This document shows, in pieces, positions 45,759 to 54,773 of a stretch of DNA of 64,000 nucleotides; positions within the stretch are counted from its first letter, which is position 1; each line of letters opens with the position of its first letter. Source of the DNA: Rhodopseudomonas rhenobacensis (GTDB lineage: Bacteria; Pseudomonadota; Alphaproteobacteria; Rhizobiales; Xanthobacteraceae); NCBI RefSeq assembly GCF_014203125.1, contig NZ_JACHIH010000001.1, positions 1 through 64,000 of the forward strand, read 5' to 3'. The notes under the pieces are model-generated. The model was not told where the DNA came from and ran no database searches. It saw nothing but the letters and a program-made list of their open reading frames with translations. A program made the position numbers and the translations under genes.

Positions 45759-46892
45759 CTACGCCTTGAAATGCTTGCTCAGCTTCAAACTCTGGCCCTG
45801 ATAGTTCGAGCCGATGCGCTGGCCGTACAGTGCGGCGGGGCGCGCCAGCATTTTCTCGTAGATCAGGCGGCCGACGATCTGGCCGTGCTCGAGGATGAAC
45901 GGCACCTCGCGCGAGCGCACTTCCAGCACCGCGCGGGAGCCGAGCCCGCCGGCGCCCTCGTAGCCGAAGCCGGGATCGAAGAAGCCGGCGTAATGCACGC
46001 GGAATTCGCCGACCAAGGGATCGAACGGCACCATCTCGGCGGCGTAGTCCGGCGGCACCTGCACGGCTTCTTTCGAGGCGAGAATGTAAAACTCGCCGGG
46101 ATCGAGGATCAGCGCGCCGTCGGGACGCGCCGCGATCGGCTCCCAGAACTCGCCGATCGGATAGCCGCCGCGGCGATCGATATCGACCACGCCGGTGTGG
46201 CGCTTGGCGCGATAGCCGACGAAGCCGTTGGCATTCTCGCCGGACAGATCGACGCTCACCGCCACGCCGCCCACGAGGTCGGCGTCGTCACAATCGACCA
46301 GCCGCTCGGTATCGTGCAGCGCCTGCAATTCGTCGGCATCGAGCACCGCCGCGCCGGTGCGGAAGCGCACCTGCGACAGCCGCGAGCCCTCGCGCAGCAG
46401 CACCGGAAAGGTCTTCGGACTGATTTCGGCGTAGAGCGGGCCGTGATAGCCGGCGCCGATCATGTCGAAGCGCCTGGTGCCGTCGGCGATCACCCGGGTG
46501 AACACGTCGAGCCGGCCGGTCGAGCTTTTCGGATTGGCGGCGGCGACGATGTTCTTCGGCAGCGCCAGGCTCTCCAACAGCGGCACGATATAGACGCAGT
46601 TGGTCTCCAGCACCGCGCCGTCGGAGAGGTCGATCTCGTGCAGCTTCAGCTCGTCGATCCGCTCGGCGACGGTGCAATCCGGCCCCGGCAGGAAGCTGGC
46701 GCGTACCCGATAGGCGATGTCGCCGAGCCGCAGGTCGAGGCTGGCGGGCTGGATCTGGCTTTCCACGAACGGATAGTCCGGCAGGATCAGCCCGGCATCG
46801 GCCATCGCCGCGATCATGCGGTCGGGCAGAATTCCGTTGGCGTCGGCTGGTAATGTAAATGGCACGGTGTCGATCCTTCGGATGGCAGCCAT
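45759..46892 (-). CDS. dcd: dCTP deaminase, long two-domain form
   Basis: 2'-deoxycytidine 5'-triphosphate deaminase of 377 residues, supplying dUTP for thymidylate synthesis. It is about twice the length of E. coli Dcd, with a Dcd/dUTPase fold in each half: first half QPASLDLRLGDIAYRV and NPKSSTGRLDVFTRVIADG, second half SVDLSGENANGFVGYRAK and SRAVLEVRSREVPFILEHGQ. This double form is usual in alphaproteobacteria. It is divergent from the riboswitch-metZ unit. Confidence 0.92.
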   Translation of the reverse strand: MAAIRRIDTVPFTLPADANGILPDRMIAAMADAGLILPDYPFVESQIQPASLDLRLGDIAYRVRASFLPGPDCTVAERIDELKLHEIDLSDGAVLETNCVYIVPLLESLALPKNIVAAANPKSSTGRLDVFTRVIADGTRRFDMIGAGYHGPLYAEISPKTFPVLLREGSRLSQVRFRTGAAVLDADELQALHDTERLVDCDDADLVGGVAVSVDLSGENANGFVGYRAKRHTGVVDIDRRGGYPIGEFWEPIAARPDGALILDPGEFYILASKEAVQVPPDYAAEMVPFDPLVGEFRVHYAGFFDPGFGYEGAGGLGSRAVLEVRSREVPFILEHGQIVGRLIYEKMLARPAALYGQRIGSNYQGQSLKLSKHFKA

Positions 46893-46943
46893 GCCCTCCT
46901 GGCGCTTAAATCACGCGCTTTTATCGGTTATCCGATGCCCGGC

Positions 46944-46972
46944 TTGACGGAAAGAGCGCTCAGGATTAAGAG
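46944..46972 (+). promoter_or_regulatory. Likely promoter of the metZ leader
   Basis: TTGACG (46944-46949) and TAAGAG (46967-46972), 17 bases apart, lie just before the riboswitch. Transcription would start near 46980, in front of the aptamer's first stem. Confidence 0.5.
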
Positions 46973-46981
46973 CAAGACTTA

Positions 46982-47036
46982 TCCCGTGGTGATTTGAGCC
47001 GGCCGGCTTGCAGCCACGTTAAATAAATCGCTAAAC
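46982..47036 (+). ncRNA. SAM-II riboswitch aptamer
   Basis: The leader of metZ contains the SAM-II core: CGTGG (46985-46989) pairs with CCACG (47014-47018), separated by GTGATTTGAG and GCTTGCAG, and is followed by TTAAATAAATCGCTAAA, which makes the pseudoknot and SAM pocket. The conserved TTGCAGCCACGTTAAA and GCTAAA strings are as in alphaproteobacterial metA/metZ leaders. SAM binding should shut off metZ. Confidence 0.9.
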
Positions 47037-47089
47037 AGGCCGGGGACAGTGTGATCCCGGCCTGTGGAATTTTCCAGGCCGGTTTTTTT
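47036..47089 (+). terminator. SAM-II expression platform: competing hairpins and T-run
   Basis: CAGGCCGGG (47036-47044) pairs with CCCGGCCTG (47056-47064). The second half also pairs, as CCGGCCT (47057-47063), with AGGCCGG (47076-47082), and that hairpin is followed by seven T (47083-47089), giving an intrinsic terminator. The two hairpins are mutually exclusive, so the first acts as antiterminator. Which state SAM favours is inferred, not read: SAM should promote termination. Confidence 0.82.
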
Positions 47090-47123
47090 GTGCCCGCGGA
47101 GATGCGGTCACGAGGGAGACCAC

Positions 47124-48329
47124 ATGTCCGAGACCAAGACCACCGCACCATCGACCTCCGCCTATCGCCGCGAGACCAGGCTGGTGCATTCCGGCACGCT
47201 GCGCTCGCAATATGGCGAGACCTCCGACGCGCTGTTTCTCACCCAGGGCTTCGTCTACGAGTCCGCCGAGCAATGCGAGGCGCGCTTCACCGGCGACGAC
47301 CCCGGCTTCCAATATTCGCGATTCTCCAATCCGACGGTGTCGGCGTTCGAACAGCGCATGGCGGAGTTCGAAGGTGCCGAAACCGCCCGCGCCACCGCCA
47401 CCGGGATGGCGGCGGTGACCGCGGCGTTGTTGGCGCCGCTGCGCGCCGGCGACCACGTCGTCGCCTCGAAGGCGATGTTCGGCTCCTGCCGCTACGTGGT
47501 GGAAGACCTGCTGCCGCGCTACGGCATCGAATCCACGCTGGTCGACGGCCTCGACCTCGCGCAGTGGGAAAAGGCGCTGCGGCCCAACACCAAGACGTTC
47601 TTTCTCGAAAGCCCGACCAACCCCACGCTCGACGTGCTGGATATCACCGAGATCGCCAAGATCGCGCACGCCGGCGGCGCGCGCCTCGTGGTCGACAACG
47701 TGTTCGCGACCTCGCTGTGGCAGAGCCCGCTCGAACTCGGCGCCGACGTCGTGGTGTATTCGGCGACCAAGCACATCGACGGCCAGGGCCGCTGTCTCGG
47801 CGGCGTGGTGCTGTCGTCGACCGCCTTCATCGAAGAACACATCCAGATGTATCTGCGGCAGACCGGACCGTCGCTGTCGCCGTTCAACGCCTGGGTGTTG
47901 TTGAAGGGGCTGGAGACGCTGGCGATCCGGGTCGAGAAGCAGACCAGCAACGCCGCCGCGGTGGCCGACGCGTTGGCCGGCCATCCGAAGATCGCCCGGC
48001 TGATTTACCCCGGCCGCGACGACCATCCGCAGGCCGCCACCGTGAAGAAGCAGATGCGCGCCGGCTCGACGCTGGTCGGCCTCGACGTCAAGGGCGGCAA
48101 GGAAAGCGCGTTCCGCTTCCTCAACGCGCTGAAGCTGACGCTGATCAGCAACAACCTCGGCGATGCGCGCAGCCTGGTCACCCATCCGGCGACCACCACG
48201 CATCAAAGGCTGAAGCCGGAGGTGCGCGCCGAACTCGGCATCAGCGAGGGCTTCATCCGCTACTCCGCCGGCATCGAGCACCAGGACGACCTGATCGCGG
48301 ATCTCTTGGCGGCGCTGGAGAAGGCGTAG
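47124..48329 (+). CDS. metZ: O-succinylhomoserine sulfhydrylase
   Basis: Cys/Met metabolism PLP enzyme of 401 residues that makes homocysteine directly from O-succinylhomoserine and sulfide. The PLP Lys is in VVYSATKHIDGQGRCLGGVVL near residue 215; ESPTNPTLDVLDI and LVVDNVFATSLWQ precede it. The ATG at 47124 has GAGGGAG upstream. Control is by the SAM-II riboswitch and terminator immediately in front. Confidence 0.95.
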   Translation: MSETKTTAPSTSAYRRETRLVHSGTLRSQYGETSDALFLTQGFVYESAEQCEARFTGDDPGFQYSRFSNPTVSAFEQRMAEFEGAETARATATGMAAVTAALLAPLRAGDHVVASKAMFGSCRYVVEDLLPRYGIESTLVDGLDLAQWEKALRPNTKTFFLESPTNPTLDVLDITEIAKIAHAGGARLVVDNVFATSLWQSPLELGADVVVYSATKHIDGQGRCLGGVVLSSTAFIEEHIQMYLRQTGPSLSPFNAWVLLKGLETLAIRVEKQTSNAAAVADALAGHPKIARLIYPGRDDHPQAATVKKQMRAGSTLVGLDVKGGKESAFRFLNALKLTLISNNLGDARSLVTHPATTTHQRLKPEVRAELGISEGFIRYSAGIEHQDDLIADLLAALEKA

Positions 48330-48346
48330 GCAGGCGAGCTATCGCC

Positions 48347-48475
48347 TGCCCCGGACGGATGCGGCGCGCCGCGCGAGCGGCGCGATGCGGCCGAGCCGGG
48401 GCCATCGCGAAGGCAGTCTCCGTAACGGTCCCGGCTCACGGCGCGGCGCAAAGCGCCGCCCCGCGTCCGGGACGC
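48347..48475. repeat. Palindromic intergenic repeat, family B (copy 4)
   Basis: Starts TGCCCCGGACGGATG and ends CGCGTCCGGGACG, with inner GCGATGCGGCCGAGCCGGGG. It is 18 bases after the metZ stop. Confidence 0.75.
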
Positions 48476-48534
48476 GATTCACTTTGTCGGCACTCAACAT
48501 TTTATCGGGATGCACGCCTTATCGGCATGTACGT

Positions 48535-48644
48535 CCCTCATCCCGAGGAGCGCGGCGCAGCGCGAAGCGCGAAGCCGGGCGTCTCGAGGGATGCGGCTCA
48601 TGGTTCGAGACGCATCGCTGCGCGATGCTCCTCACCATGAGGGA
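48535..48644. repeat. Palindromic intergenic repeat, family C (copy 1)
   Basis: Begins CCCTCATCCCGAGGAGCGCG and ends GCTCCTCACCATGAGGG, with inner GAGGGATGCGGCTCATGG; the outer ends are inverted. Together with the family B copy it fills the 333-base gap between metZ and the SGNH gene; no gene is seen there. Related units lie at 57042-57251. Confidence 0.7.
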
Positions 48645-48662
48645 CAAGCGCCGCGCGAGCTA

Positions 48663-49667
48663 CTACATCGGCCGATACGTCCGCACGTCGGCCGGCACGT
48701 TGACGCCGAGCTTGATCTGGCCGACCGAGCGGATGATGTCGTCGCCGAGCAATTGCGCGAAGCAGGCGTAGCCCCAGTCGTTCATGTGCAGGCCGTCGGC
48801 GATCACGAAGCTCTCGAACGGGATCGCCTGGTTCTCGTGCCACTGCCGCATCACTTCGAAGCGCGGGAAAAAGCCCACCTTGCGCAACTCGGCGACGCGG
48901 CCGAGCAGCTGCACCATGCGGCTGGCCTTCTCGGCCTTTTCGTTGACGCGCGGGGCGTATTGCGGATCGACCAGCACCAGGTCGGCGCCGGCGGCCTGGA
49001 TCGTGGTGATGCCGTCCCCGACCATCTTGGCGGTGTCCGCCGGATCGAGATTGCGCAGGATGGCGTTGGTACCGACCTGCCAGATCACCAGATCGGGCTT
49101 CAGATCCAGCACCGAACTCTTCAGCCGCGCCATCATCTCGGGGGCGTCTTCGCCGCCCTGGCCGCGGTTGACCACCGAAATGTCGGCGGTCGGGTAGCGC
49201 CGGTGCAGCTGCGCGGCGAGCCGGTTCGGATAGTTGAAGGCCGGCGAGGTCGAGCCGTAGCCCTGGGTCGACGACGAGCCGAACGCCACGATCACCACCG
49301 GCGCGCCGGAAATCAGCTTGGCGGCGACGTGCGGCAGCGATCCCATCGGCTTCAGCCCGCCCTTCGGCGGCAGGCAGGGCACCCGGGTCAGAATATCGCC
49401 GGCCTGTTTGGCGGCGTCCTTGACGCGGTCGACCGCCTTGCCGGCGAGGCCCTTGTCGGCGAGGCCCTTGTCGGGGAAACGGTCCTGCGCCTTGTCGGGC
49501 GCCTGGGCCTGCGGCCCCTGAGGTTCCGCGGCCGCGGAGATCGCCGAATGATCGGGCGGCGTCGCCGCATGCGCCATTTGGGCGCCGGCTTGCGACGCGC
49601 ACGTCAGCAACAGCAGCGCGGCAACCGCCGCGACCGCCCTCGCCTGTTTCACGCCATCACGCAACAT
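48663..49667 (-). CDS. Secreted SGNH/GDSL hydrolase (active type)
   Basis: A 334-residue exported protein with a signal peptide (residues about 1-29), a linker with two DKGLA/DKG repeats and a Lys/Ala helix, then an SGNH domain. Block I is VAFGSSSTQGYG, the nucleophile Ser; block III is WQVGTNA; the catalytic pair near the end is DGLHMNDWG (Asp-x-x-His). It follows the second SGNH gene with overlapping start and stop (TAATG). Likely works on acyl groups of the periplasmic glucan made by the OpgC-like protein; this is inferred from the operon. Confidence 0.8.
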   Translation of the reverse strand: MLRDGVKQARAVAAVAALLLLTCASQAGAQMAHAATPPDHSAISAAAEPQGPQAQAPDKAQDRFPDKGLADKGLAGKAVDRVKDAAKQAGDILTRVPCLPPKGGLKPMGSLPHVAAKLISGAPVVIVAFGSSSTQGYGSTSPAFNYPNRLAAQLHRRYPTADISVVNRGQGGEDAPEMMARLKSSVLDLKPDLVIWQVGTNAILRNLDPADTAKMVGDGITTIQAAGADLVLVDPQYAPRVNEKAEKASRMVQLLGRVAELRKVGFFPRFEVMRQWHENQAIPFESFVIADGLHMNDWGYACFAQLLGDDIIRSVGQIKLGVNVPADVRTYRPM

Positions 49668-50431
49668 TAACGCTGTATCCTCAATTCACCCGGATTGATC
49701 CGGGCGGCTTCGATCACCAAACTCGCCAGCGCGCGACCGATGCAGTCGTGCACGCGCTTGGCCAAATCGATCCCGGGCGACGGGCTGAACAGGTCGAATT
49801 CGCCCTTCTCATTCCATTCCCGCATGATCGCGAAACGATCGAACAGCGGAATCTCGTGCTTCTGGGCGACCACGCGCAGATTGTCCAAATACGGCGCGGA
49901 CGAAATCATCGTTTCGGTGCGCGGGCTGTACTGCAGATTCATTAAAATCACGTCGGCACCGGCCGTCTTGATCAGCGCGACGCCCTCGTCGACGGCGTCG
50001 CGGAACTCGTCGGGATCGACCGAGCGCGTGGCGTCGAAGGTCCCGGTCTGCCAGACCACCAGCACCGGCTTGCGCTCCTCGAGCATCTTGGCGAAGCCGG
50101 CGATCGCCTCCTCGGCGGTCTTCTTGACCTTCAGTTCGACGGCCACGTTGACGGTCGCCGCCGGCAGCTTTTCCTGCAGCGCGCTCTGCATCCGCCAGGG
50201 ATACGAGGTGGCGTCGGCGGTCATGATGGTCGAGGAGCGGCTGCCGACCACCAAGATGTCCAGCGGGCGGGACGCTTTCAAGGCCTCCGCGACCTTTGGC
50301 AGCGAGGCGTCGCTGGTCAACAGATAGGCCGGCACGTTGCAGCTGCCGGGCGCGTCGTCGGCGAGCGCTACGCCCGGCGCCAGCATGGCGAGCAGGCACA
50401 GCCCGAGCCCGACGCGCGATATCGCCCTCAT
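49667..50431 (-). CDS. Secreted SGNH-like protein, possibly inactive
   Basis: A 254-residue exported protein (signal peptide about 1-24, ending ALADD). It shares length, order of blocks and several segments with the neighbouring SGNH hydrolase (ILVVGSRSSTI, VVWQTGTFDA, NLQYSPRTETM), so it is probably a paralogue. The C-terminal Asp-x-x-His dyad is not found, where the partner has DGLHMND; the aligned part reads SPSPGIDLAKRVHDC. It may be a non-catalytic or transferase-like partner. It overlaps both neighbours (ATGA with opgC and TAATG with the other). Confidence 0.75.
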   Translation of the reverse strand: MRAISRVGLGLCLLAMLAPGVALADDAPGSCNVPAYLLTSDASLPKVAEALKASRPLDILVVGSRSSTIMTADATSYPWRMQSALQEKLPAATVNVAVELKVKKTAEEAIAGFAKMLEERKPVLVVWQTGTFDATRSVDPDEFRDAVDEGVALIKTAGADVILMNLQYSPRTETMISSAPYLDNLRVVAQKHEIPLFDRFAIMREWNEKGEFDLFSPSPGIDLAKRVHDCIGRALASLVIEAARINPGELRIQR

Positions 50432-51681
50432 GCTGCCCCTCCCGCCAGGTCGGCGTCGTTGCTGGCCGCGCGCGGTCCGGCCTTGGCGGCGACCCGCTTG
50501 TACCAGGAGAACAGCCAGGCCGCGGCCGACATCAGCACCACGCCGGACATGCTGACCACGAAATGCATCAGCGTGCCGCCGGCGATTTCGGCCAGGATGA
50601 AGTAGCCGGCGAACGCCAGGAAGATGCCGAGGCAGAAGATCTCCAGCGAATGCTGGCCGCACAGGATCACCGGGCGCAGCCACGGCGATTTCAGGCCGGG
50701 CCAATCGCGGTGCAGAAACCGCACGGTGATCGCAGCCAGCGCCAGAAAATGCGCGAAACGCAGCACGTCGAGGTCGGTCTTGTTGATCGGATACATCCAC
50801 TGTTCGATCAGCCGGGGCATCAGAGGATGCAGTTGCGGCACATACCAGGTCAACGTGACAAAAAATGCCGCGAGAAGATAGGCGATAGAGAGCGCCAAGG
50901 TGATGTTGGACGACAATATCCGCGCCATCCGTTGTGCACCGCCGAGCGCGCACCATGCCCCGAACACGAACAACAATTGCCAGGCGAACGGATTGAACGC
51001 CCACACCCCGCTCGGATAGGCGCTGAGATACAGATCGAAGTGCCATGTCGCCGCATACAGCGCCACCGACAGCGTCAGCGCCAGGTCGGCCTTGCGCAGC
51101 ATCAGCCACAGGATCGGCGGCAGGAAGAACATCAGCACGATATAGAGCGGCAGCACGTCCATATTGACCGGGCGAAACCGCAGCAGCAGCGCCTGCACGA
51201 TGGTGACGTCGGGCTGCTTGAGGAAATCGAGGATGCCCATTTCTTCGGAATACAACGGGCTCTCGAACGAGGTCGCGACGTAGGAAATCTCCGCGAGAAA
51301 GATCGTGAACAGGAACACGTGCGCGACATAGATCTGCCAGACCCGCTTCAGGATCCGCGCCGCGGCGACCACAAACCCCTGCTCCACCATGGCGCGGCCA
51401 TAGACGAAGGCGGCGGTGTAGCCGGAGATGAAGATGAAAATCTCGGTGGCGTCGCTGAAGCCGTAATTGCGGATGGTGAGCCAGGTCAAAAGGTTCGGCG
51501 GCAGGTGATCGATGAAGATCAGCCACAGCGCCAGGCCGCGAAACAGATCGAGCCGCAGCTCGCGCTTGCTGGCGGCGCTCTCCGGCCTGGCGGCGCGCGG
51601 CTTGGCGGGCTGAGCTTGCACCGCGTCGGTGGCGACGGGGCCGAACGGCGCTCCGGCAGGGGATTCGGCGACGGACGTCAT
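50428..51681 (-). CDS. opgC: OpgC-family membrane acyltransferase
   Basis: A 417-residue inner-membrane protein with about ten helices, of the OpgC family that succinylates osmoregulated periplasmic glucans. The N-terminal ELRLDLFRGLALWLIFIDHLP has the conserved Arg and the His of the acyltransferase-3-like fold, and FLHRDWPGLKSPWLRPVILCGQHSLEIFCLGIFL is typical near the C-terminus. I chose ATG at 51681; an ATG at 51783 would add a non-conserved leader. It heads the opgC-SGNH-SGNH operon, and all three overlap. Confidence 0.85.
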   Translation of the reverse strand: MTSVAESPAGAPFGPVATDAVQAQPAKPRAARPESAASKRELRLDLFRGLALWLIFIDHLPPNLLTWLTIRNYGFSDATEIFIFISGYTAAFVYGRAMVEQGFVVAAARILKRVWQIYVAHVFLFTIFLAEISYVATSFESPLYSEEMGILDFLKQPDVTIVQALLLRFRPVNMDVLPLYIVLMFFLPPILWLMLRKADLALTLSVALYAATWHFDLYLSAYPSGVWAFNPFAWQLLFVFGAWCALGGAQRMARILSSNITLALSIAYLLAAFFVTLTWYVPQLHPLMPRLIEQWMYPINKTDLDVLRFAHFLALAAITVRFLHRDWPGLKSPWLRPVILCGQHSLEIFCLGIFLAFAGYFILAEIAGGTLMHFVVSMSGVVLMSAAAWLFSWYKRVAAKAGPRAASNDADLAGGAA

Positions 51682-51958
51682 GGGGCACCGTTGGGAAAGA
51701 TCAGGGTCGCGCGCGACCTTTGGCATCGCGCGGCCGCGCCAAAATGCCCGGATCGGCCCGCGATTTGCAAGGTTTGTCGGCACCGGCCGTGCCGATCCCG
51801 ACGCGTCAGGGAACCGAACCGGACCGGATCATTTGATGTGACGTCGGCTACCACGCAACTGTGTTGAAACGGCGATCCGGCCCCGACGACGGCGTCGCCA
51901 AATCTGGTTCCGGCACCCGATTTGGCGTAAGATGACAAAAAACCGAAAGACCACCGCT

Positions 51959-52351
51959 ATGTACCGTGCCGTAACCCGCCAGATCGAGGTGACCGTCGAG
52001 CCGAACTTCCTGCCGGAGCGCTCCTCGGCGGAAAACCGCCAGTTCTTCTGGTCCTACACCATCGTCATCATCAATTCCGGCGACGAGACGGTGCAGCTGC
52101 GCACCCGGCACTGGATCATCACCGACGCGTCCGGCCGCAAGCAGGAAGTCCGCGGCGAAGGCGTGGTCGGCGAACAGCCGGTGCTGGAGCCGGGCCAGCG
52201 CTTCGAATACACCTCGGGCGTGCCGCTGCCGACCGCCTCGGGCTTCATGGCCGGGCGTTATCAAATGGTCACCGCCAGCGGCGAGCCGTTCGAGATCGAC
52301 GTCCCGGCGTTCTCGCTGGACAGCCCGGAAGCGAAACGGACGTTGAATTAG
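51959..52351 (+). CDS. apaG: ApaG family protein
   Basis: Fibronectin III-like ApaG domain protein of 130 residues, the standard length, linked to Co/Mg homeostasis and Ap4A in E. coli but without a known enzymatic role. The conserved SYTIVIINSGDETVQLRTRHWIITDA and GEGVVGEQPVLEPGQRFEYTSG are present. I used the ATG at 51959 (MYRAVTRQIEVTV), which matches ApaG; an upstream ATG at 51932 would add nine residues. Confidence 0.92.
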   Translation: MYRAVTRQIEVTVEPNFLPERSSAENRQFFWSYTIVIINSGDETVQLRTRHWIITDASGRKQEVRGEGVVGEQPVLEPGQRFEYTSGVPLPTASGFMAGRYQMVTASGEPFEIDVPAFSLDSPEAKRTLN

Positions 52352-52406
52352 CGGGCCGTTGGATCAGCGGCTTTGCGTTTCATGGGCGGGGCAGCGCTAC
52401 CAGGTT

Positions 52407-52531
52407 GTCATTCCGGGGCGCGAGGCCGATAGGCCGAGCGAACCCGGAATCTCGCAACAGGTCCGGCGCTTGCACCCGCAGCAAGATTCCGGGTTCACTC
52501 GCGGCTCACGCCGCTCGTGCCCCGGAATGAC
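52407..52531. repeat. Palindromic intergenic repeat, family A (full copy)
   Basis: Starts GTCATTCCGGGGCGCGAGG and ends GCCCCGGAATGAC with inner AACCCGGAATCTCGC and AGATTCCGGG. It fills the gap between convergent apaG and hslO. Confidence 0.8.
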
Positions 52532-52594
52532 GCCTGACAATTGCGAAGGCATTCCGCCGTCGCGTCGCCTCTGACGCGAGCGCGGCGAAGCTGC

Positions 52595-53593
52595 TTACTC
52601 CACCCCGGCTTCCGCAGGCGTGAACTCATAGACCGACGAGCAGAACTCGCAGGTCACCACCACCTTGCCGTCCTTGACCATTTCGGCGCGGTCGTTGGCT
52701 TCGAAGTTCGACAGCATGGTCGAGACCGCCTCGCGCGAACACGAGCATTTCGCCCGCATCGACTGCGGCGCGAACACCCGGACGCCGCGTTCGTGAAACA
52801 GCCGATACAGCAAGCGCTCGCCGGAGAGGTCCGGATCGATCAGCTCGATGTCTTCGACGGTTGAGATCAGCGACTGGCCCTCGACCCAGGCGTCGTCCTC
52901 CGGCACCTCGTTCACCGCGGCGCCCTCCGGCGCATCGCCGGGATGCAGGTCGCGCTGCGCCCGCGCCGCGGCCTTGGGGAGAAACTGCAGCAGCATGCCG
53001 CCGGCGCGCCAGCGATGTTTCGGCCCCTCGCCGCCGCGCCATTCCTCGCCGACCGCGATCCGCACCTTGGTGGGGATCTGCTCGGAGCGCAGGAAATATT
53101 CATGCGCGGCGTCTTCCAGGTCGCCGCCTTCCAGCGCCACCAGGCCCTGATAGCGCTTCATGTCGGCGCCCTGGTCGATGGTCATGGCGAGATGGCCGCG
53201 GCCGAGCAGCGCCGCAGAATCCTGTCCCTCGGCGAGCCGCGACTTGTCGAACCGCGCATAGGCGCGGATGCGGTCGGGCGATTGGAAATCCACGATCAGA
53301 AACGACACCGGGCCGTCGGTCTGGGTCTGCAGGATGAAGCGGCCGTCGAATTTCAGCTGCGAGCCGAGCAGCGTGGTCAGCACGATGGCCTCGCCGAGCA
53401 GTTTGCCGACCGGGGCCGGGTAATCGTGCTTGGTGAGGATGTCGTCGAGCGCCGGGCCAAGCCGCGTCAGCCGGCCGCGCAGATCGAGCGAGCCCACCTC
53501 GAACGGCAGCACCTCATCATCGACGGGAACCGGAGACGGCGCGCGCTCGGGGGGCGCGACATGGATTTTCGGATCGGGGGATTGTTCGGTCAT
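52595..53593 (-). CDS. hslO: Redox-regulated chaperone Hsp33
   Basis: Hsp33 holdase of 332 residues, turned on by oxidation of its zinc-binding cysteines. The zinc motifs are CSCSREAVSTMLSNF (CxC) and VTCEFCSSVYEF (CxxC) at the C-terminus. It lies after argF on the same strand, 247 bases away with a family B repeat in between, which is the normal order in these bacteria. Confidence 0.93.
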   Translation of the reverse strand: MTEQSPDPKIHVAPPERAPSPVPVDDEVLPFEVGSLDLRGRLTRLGPALDDILTKHDYPAPVGKLLGEAIVLTTLLGSQLKFDGRFILQTQTDGPVSFLIVDFQSPDRIRAYARFDKSRLAEGQDSAALLGRGHLAMTIDQGADMKRYQGLVALEGGDLEDAAHEYFLRSEQIPTKVRIAVGEEWRGGEGPKHRWRAGGMLLQFLPKAAARAQRDLHPGDAPEGAAVNEVPEDDAWVEGQSLISTVEDIELIDPDLSGERLLYRLFHERGVRVFAPQSMRAKCSCSREAVSTMLSNFEANDRAEMVKDGKVVVTCEFCSSVYEFTPAEAGVE

Positions 53594-53671
53594 GGCGCTC
53601 TATCTGGGGTCGGGCTATGGCGATGAAAACCCCGGGGCGGGGAAATGTGAAGCAGGGCATTGGCGGCAATC

Positions 53672-53823
53672 GTGTCCCGGACGCGGAGCGGCGCATCTGC
53701 GCCGCGCCGTGAGCCGGGACCGTTACGGATGTTGCGCTGGAGCGCCGCGCTTGACGATGTTGCGCTTGGAACGGCCCCGGCTCGCACCGCAACGCTGACG
53801 CGTTGCGCTGCGTCCGGGGCACG
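53672..53823. repeat. Palindromic intergenic repeat, family B (copy 5)
   Basis: Starts GTGTCCCGGACGCGG and ends GCGTCCGGGGCACG with inner GGATGTTGCGCTGGAGC and CCCCGGCTCGCACC. It is slightly longer than the other copies. Confidence 0.75.
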
Positions 53824-53840
53824 CTGAATTCAGCGCCGCC

Positions 53841-54773
53841 TCACCCCACCGCGTCGAAGCACCAGGCCAGGATGCCCTTGTGGGCGTGCAGGCGGTTTTC
53901 GGCTTCGTCGAACACCACCGATTGCGGGCCGTCGATCACCTCGTCGGTGACCTCCTCGCCGCGATGCGCCGGCAAACAGTGCATGAAGATCGCGTCCTTG
54001 TCGGCCAGCGACATCAGCTTGGCGTTGACCTGGAACGGCTTCAACAGGTTGTGGCGATGCTCGCCTTCCTTGTCGCCCATCGACACCCAGGTATCGGTGA
54101 GGACGCAATCGGCGCCCTTCACCGCGGCCTCGGCATCGTTGCCGATCTGGATCGAAGCGCCGGTGGCCTTGATCCAGTCCTTCATCGCCTTGTTCGGCGC
54201 GAGCTGCGGCGGCGTGGCGATCCGCAGGTTGAAGTGAAAGCGCTCGGCGGCATGCACCCAGGACGCCAGCACGTTGTTGTCGTCGCCGGTCCAGGCGATG
54301 GTGCGGCCTTCGATCGGGCCGCGATGCTCCTCGAACGTCATCAGGTCGGCCATCACCTGGCCGGGATGCGAGCGCCGGGTCAGGCCGTTGATCACCGGCA
54401 CGGTGGCGTGCGCGGCCAATTCCAGCAGCGCCTCGTGGTTGAGGATGCGGATCATGATCGCATCGACGTAGCGCGACAACACCTTCGCGGTGTCGGCGAA
54501 GGTCTCGCCGCGGCCGAGCTGCATCTCGGCGCCGGTCAGCATGATCGCCTCGCCGCCGAGCTGCCGCATCCCGACGTCGAACGACACCCTTGTGCGGGTC
54601 GAGGGCTTCTCGAAGATCATCGCCAGCGTCTTGCCCTCGAGCGGCTTGCCCGGCTTGTCGTTGGGATCCTTGGCCTTCAGCTTCGCCTTCATCGCCACGC
54701 TGGCGTCGAGAATGCGGCGCAGCTCCTTGGTCGGCAGCTCGGTGAGATCGAGGAAATGGCGCGGCGTGCTCAT
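53841..54773 (-). CDS. argF: Ornithine carbamoyltransferase
   Basis: Joins carbamoyl phosphate and ornithine to make citrulline. The 310-residue product has the carbamoyl-phosphate motif [15 protein letters not shown] near residue 55 and the ornithine-binding [15 protein letters not shown] near residue 270, as well as [20 protein letters not shown] overlaps the argD stop (ATGA). Confidence 0.96.
   Translation of the reverse strand: MSTPRHFLDLTELPTKELRRILDASVAMKAKLKAKDPNDKPGKPLEGKTLAMIFEKPSTRTRVSFDVGMRQLGGEAIMLTGAEMQLGRGETFADTAKVLSRYVDAIMIRILNHEALLELAAHATVPVINGLTRRSHPGQVMADLMTFEEHRGPIEGRTIAWTGDDNNVLASWVHAAERFHFNLRIATPPQLAPNKAMKDWIKATGASIQIGNDAEAAVKGADCVLTDTWVSMGDKEGEHRHNLLKPFQVNAKLMSLADKDAIFMHCLPAHRGEEVTDEVIDGPQSVVFDEAENRLHAHKGILAWCFDAVG

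Noticed and set aside
48481..48534. Short stretch between family B and family C repeats as a small RNA
   Set aside because: No promoter or terminator visible; too short to judge.
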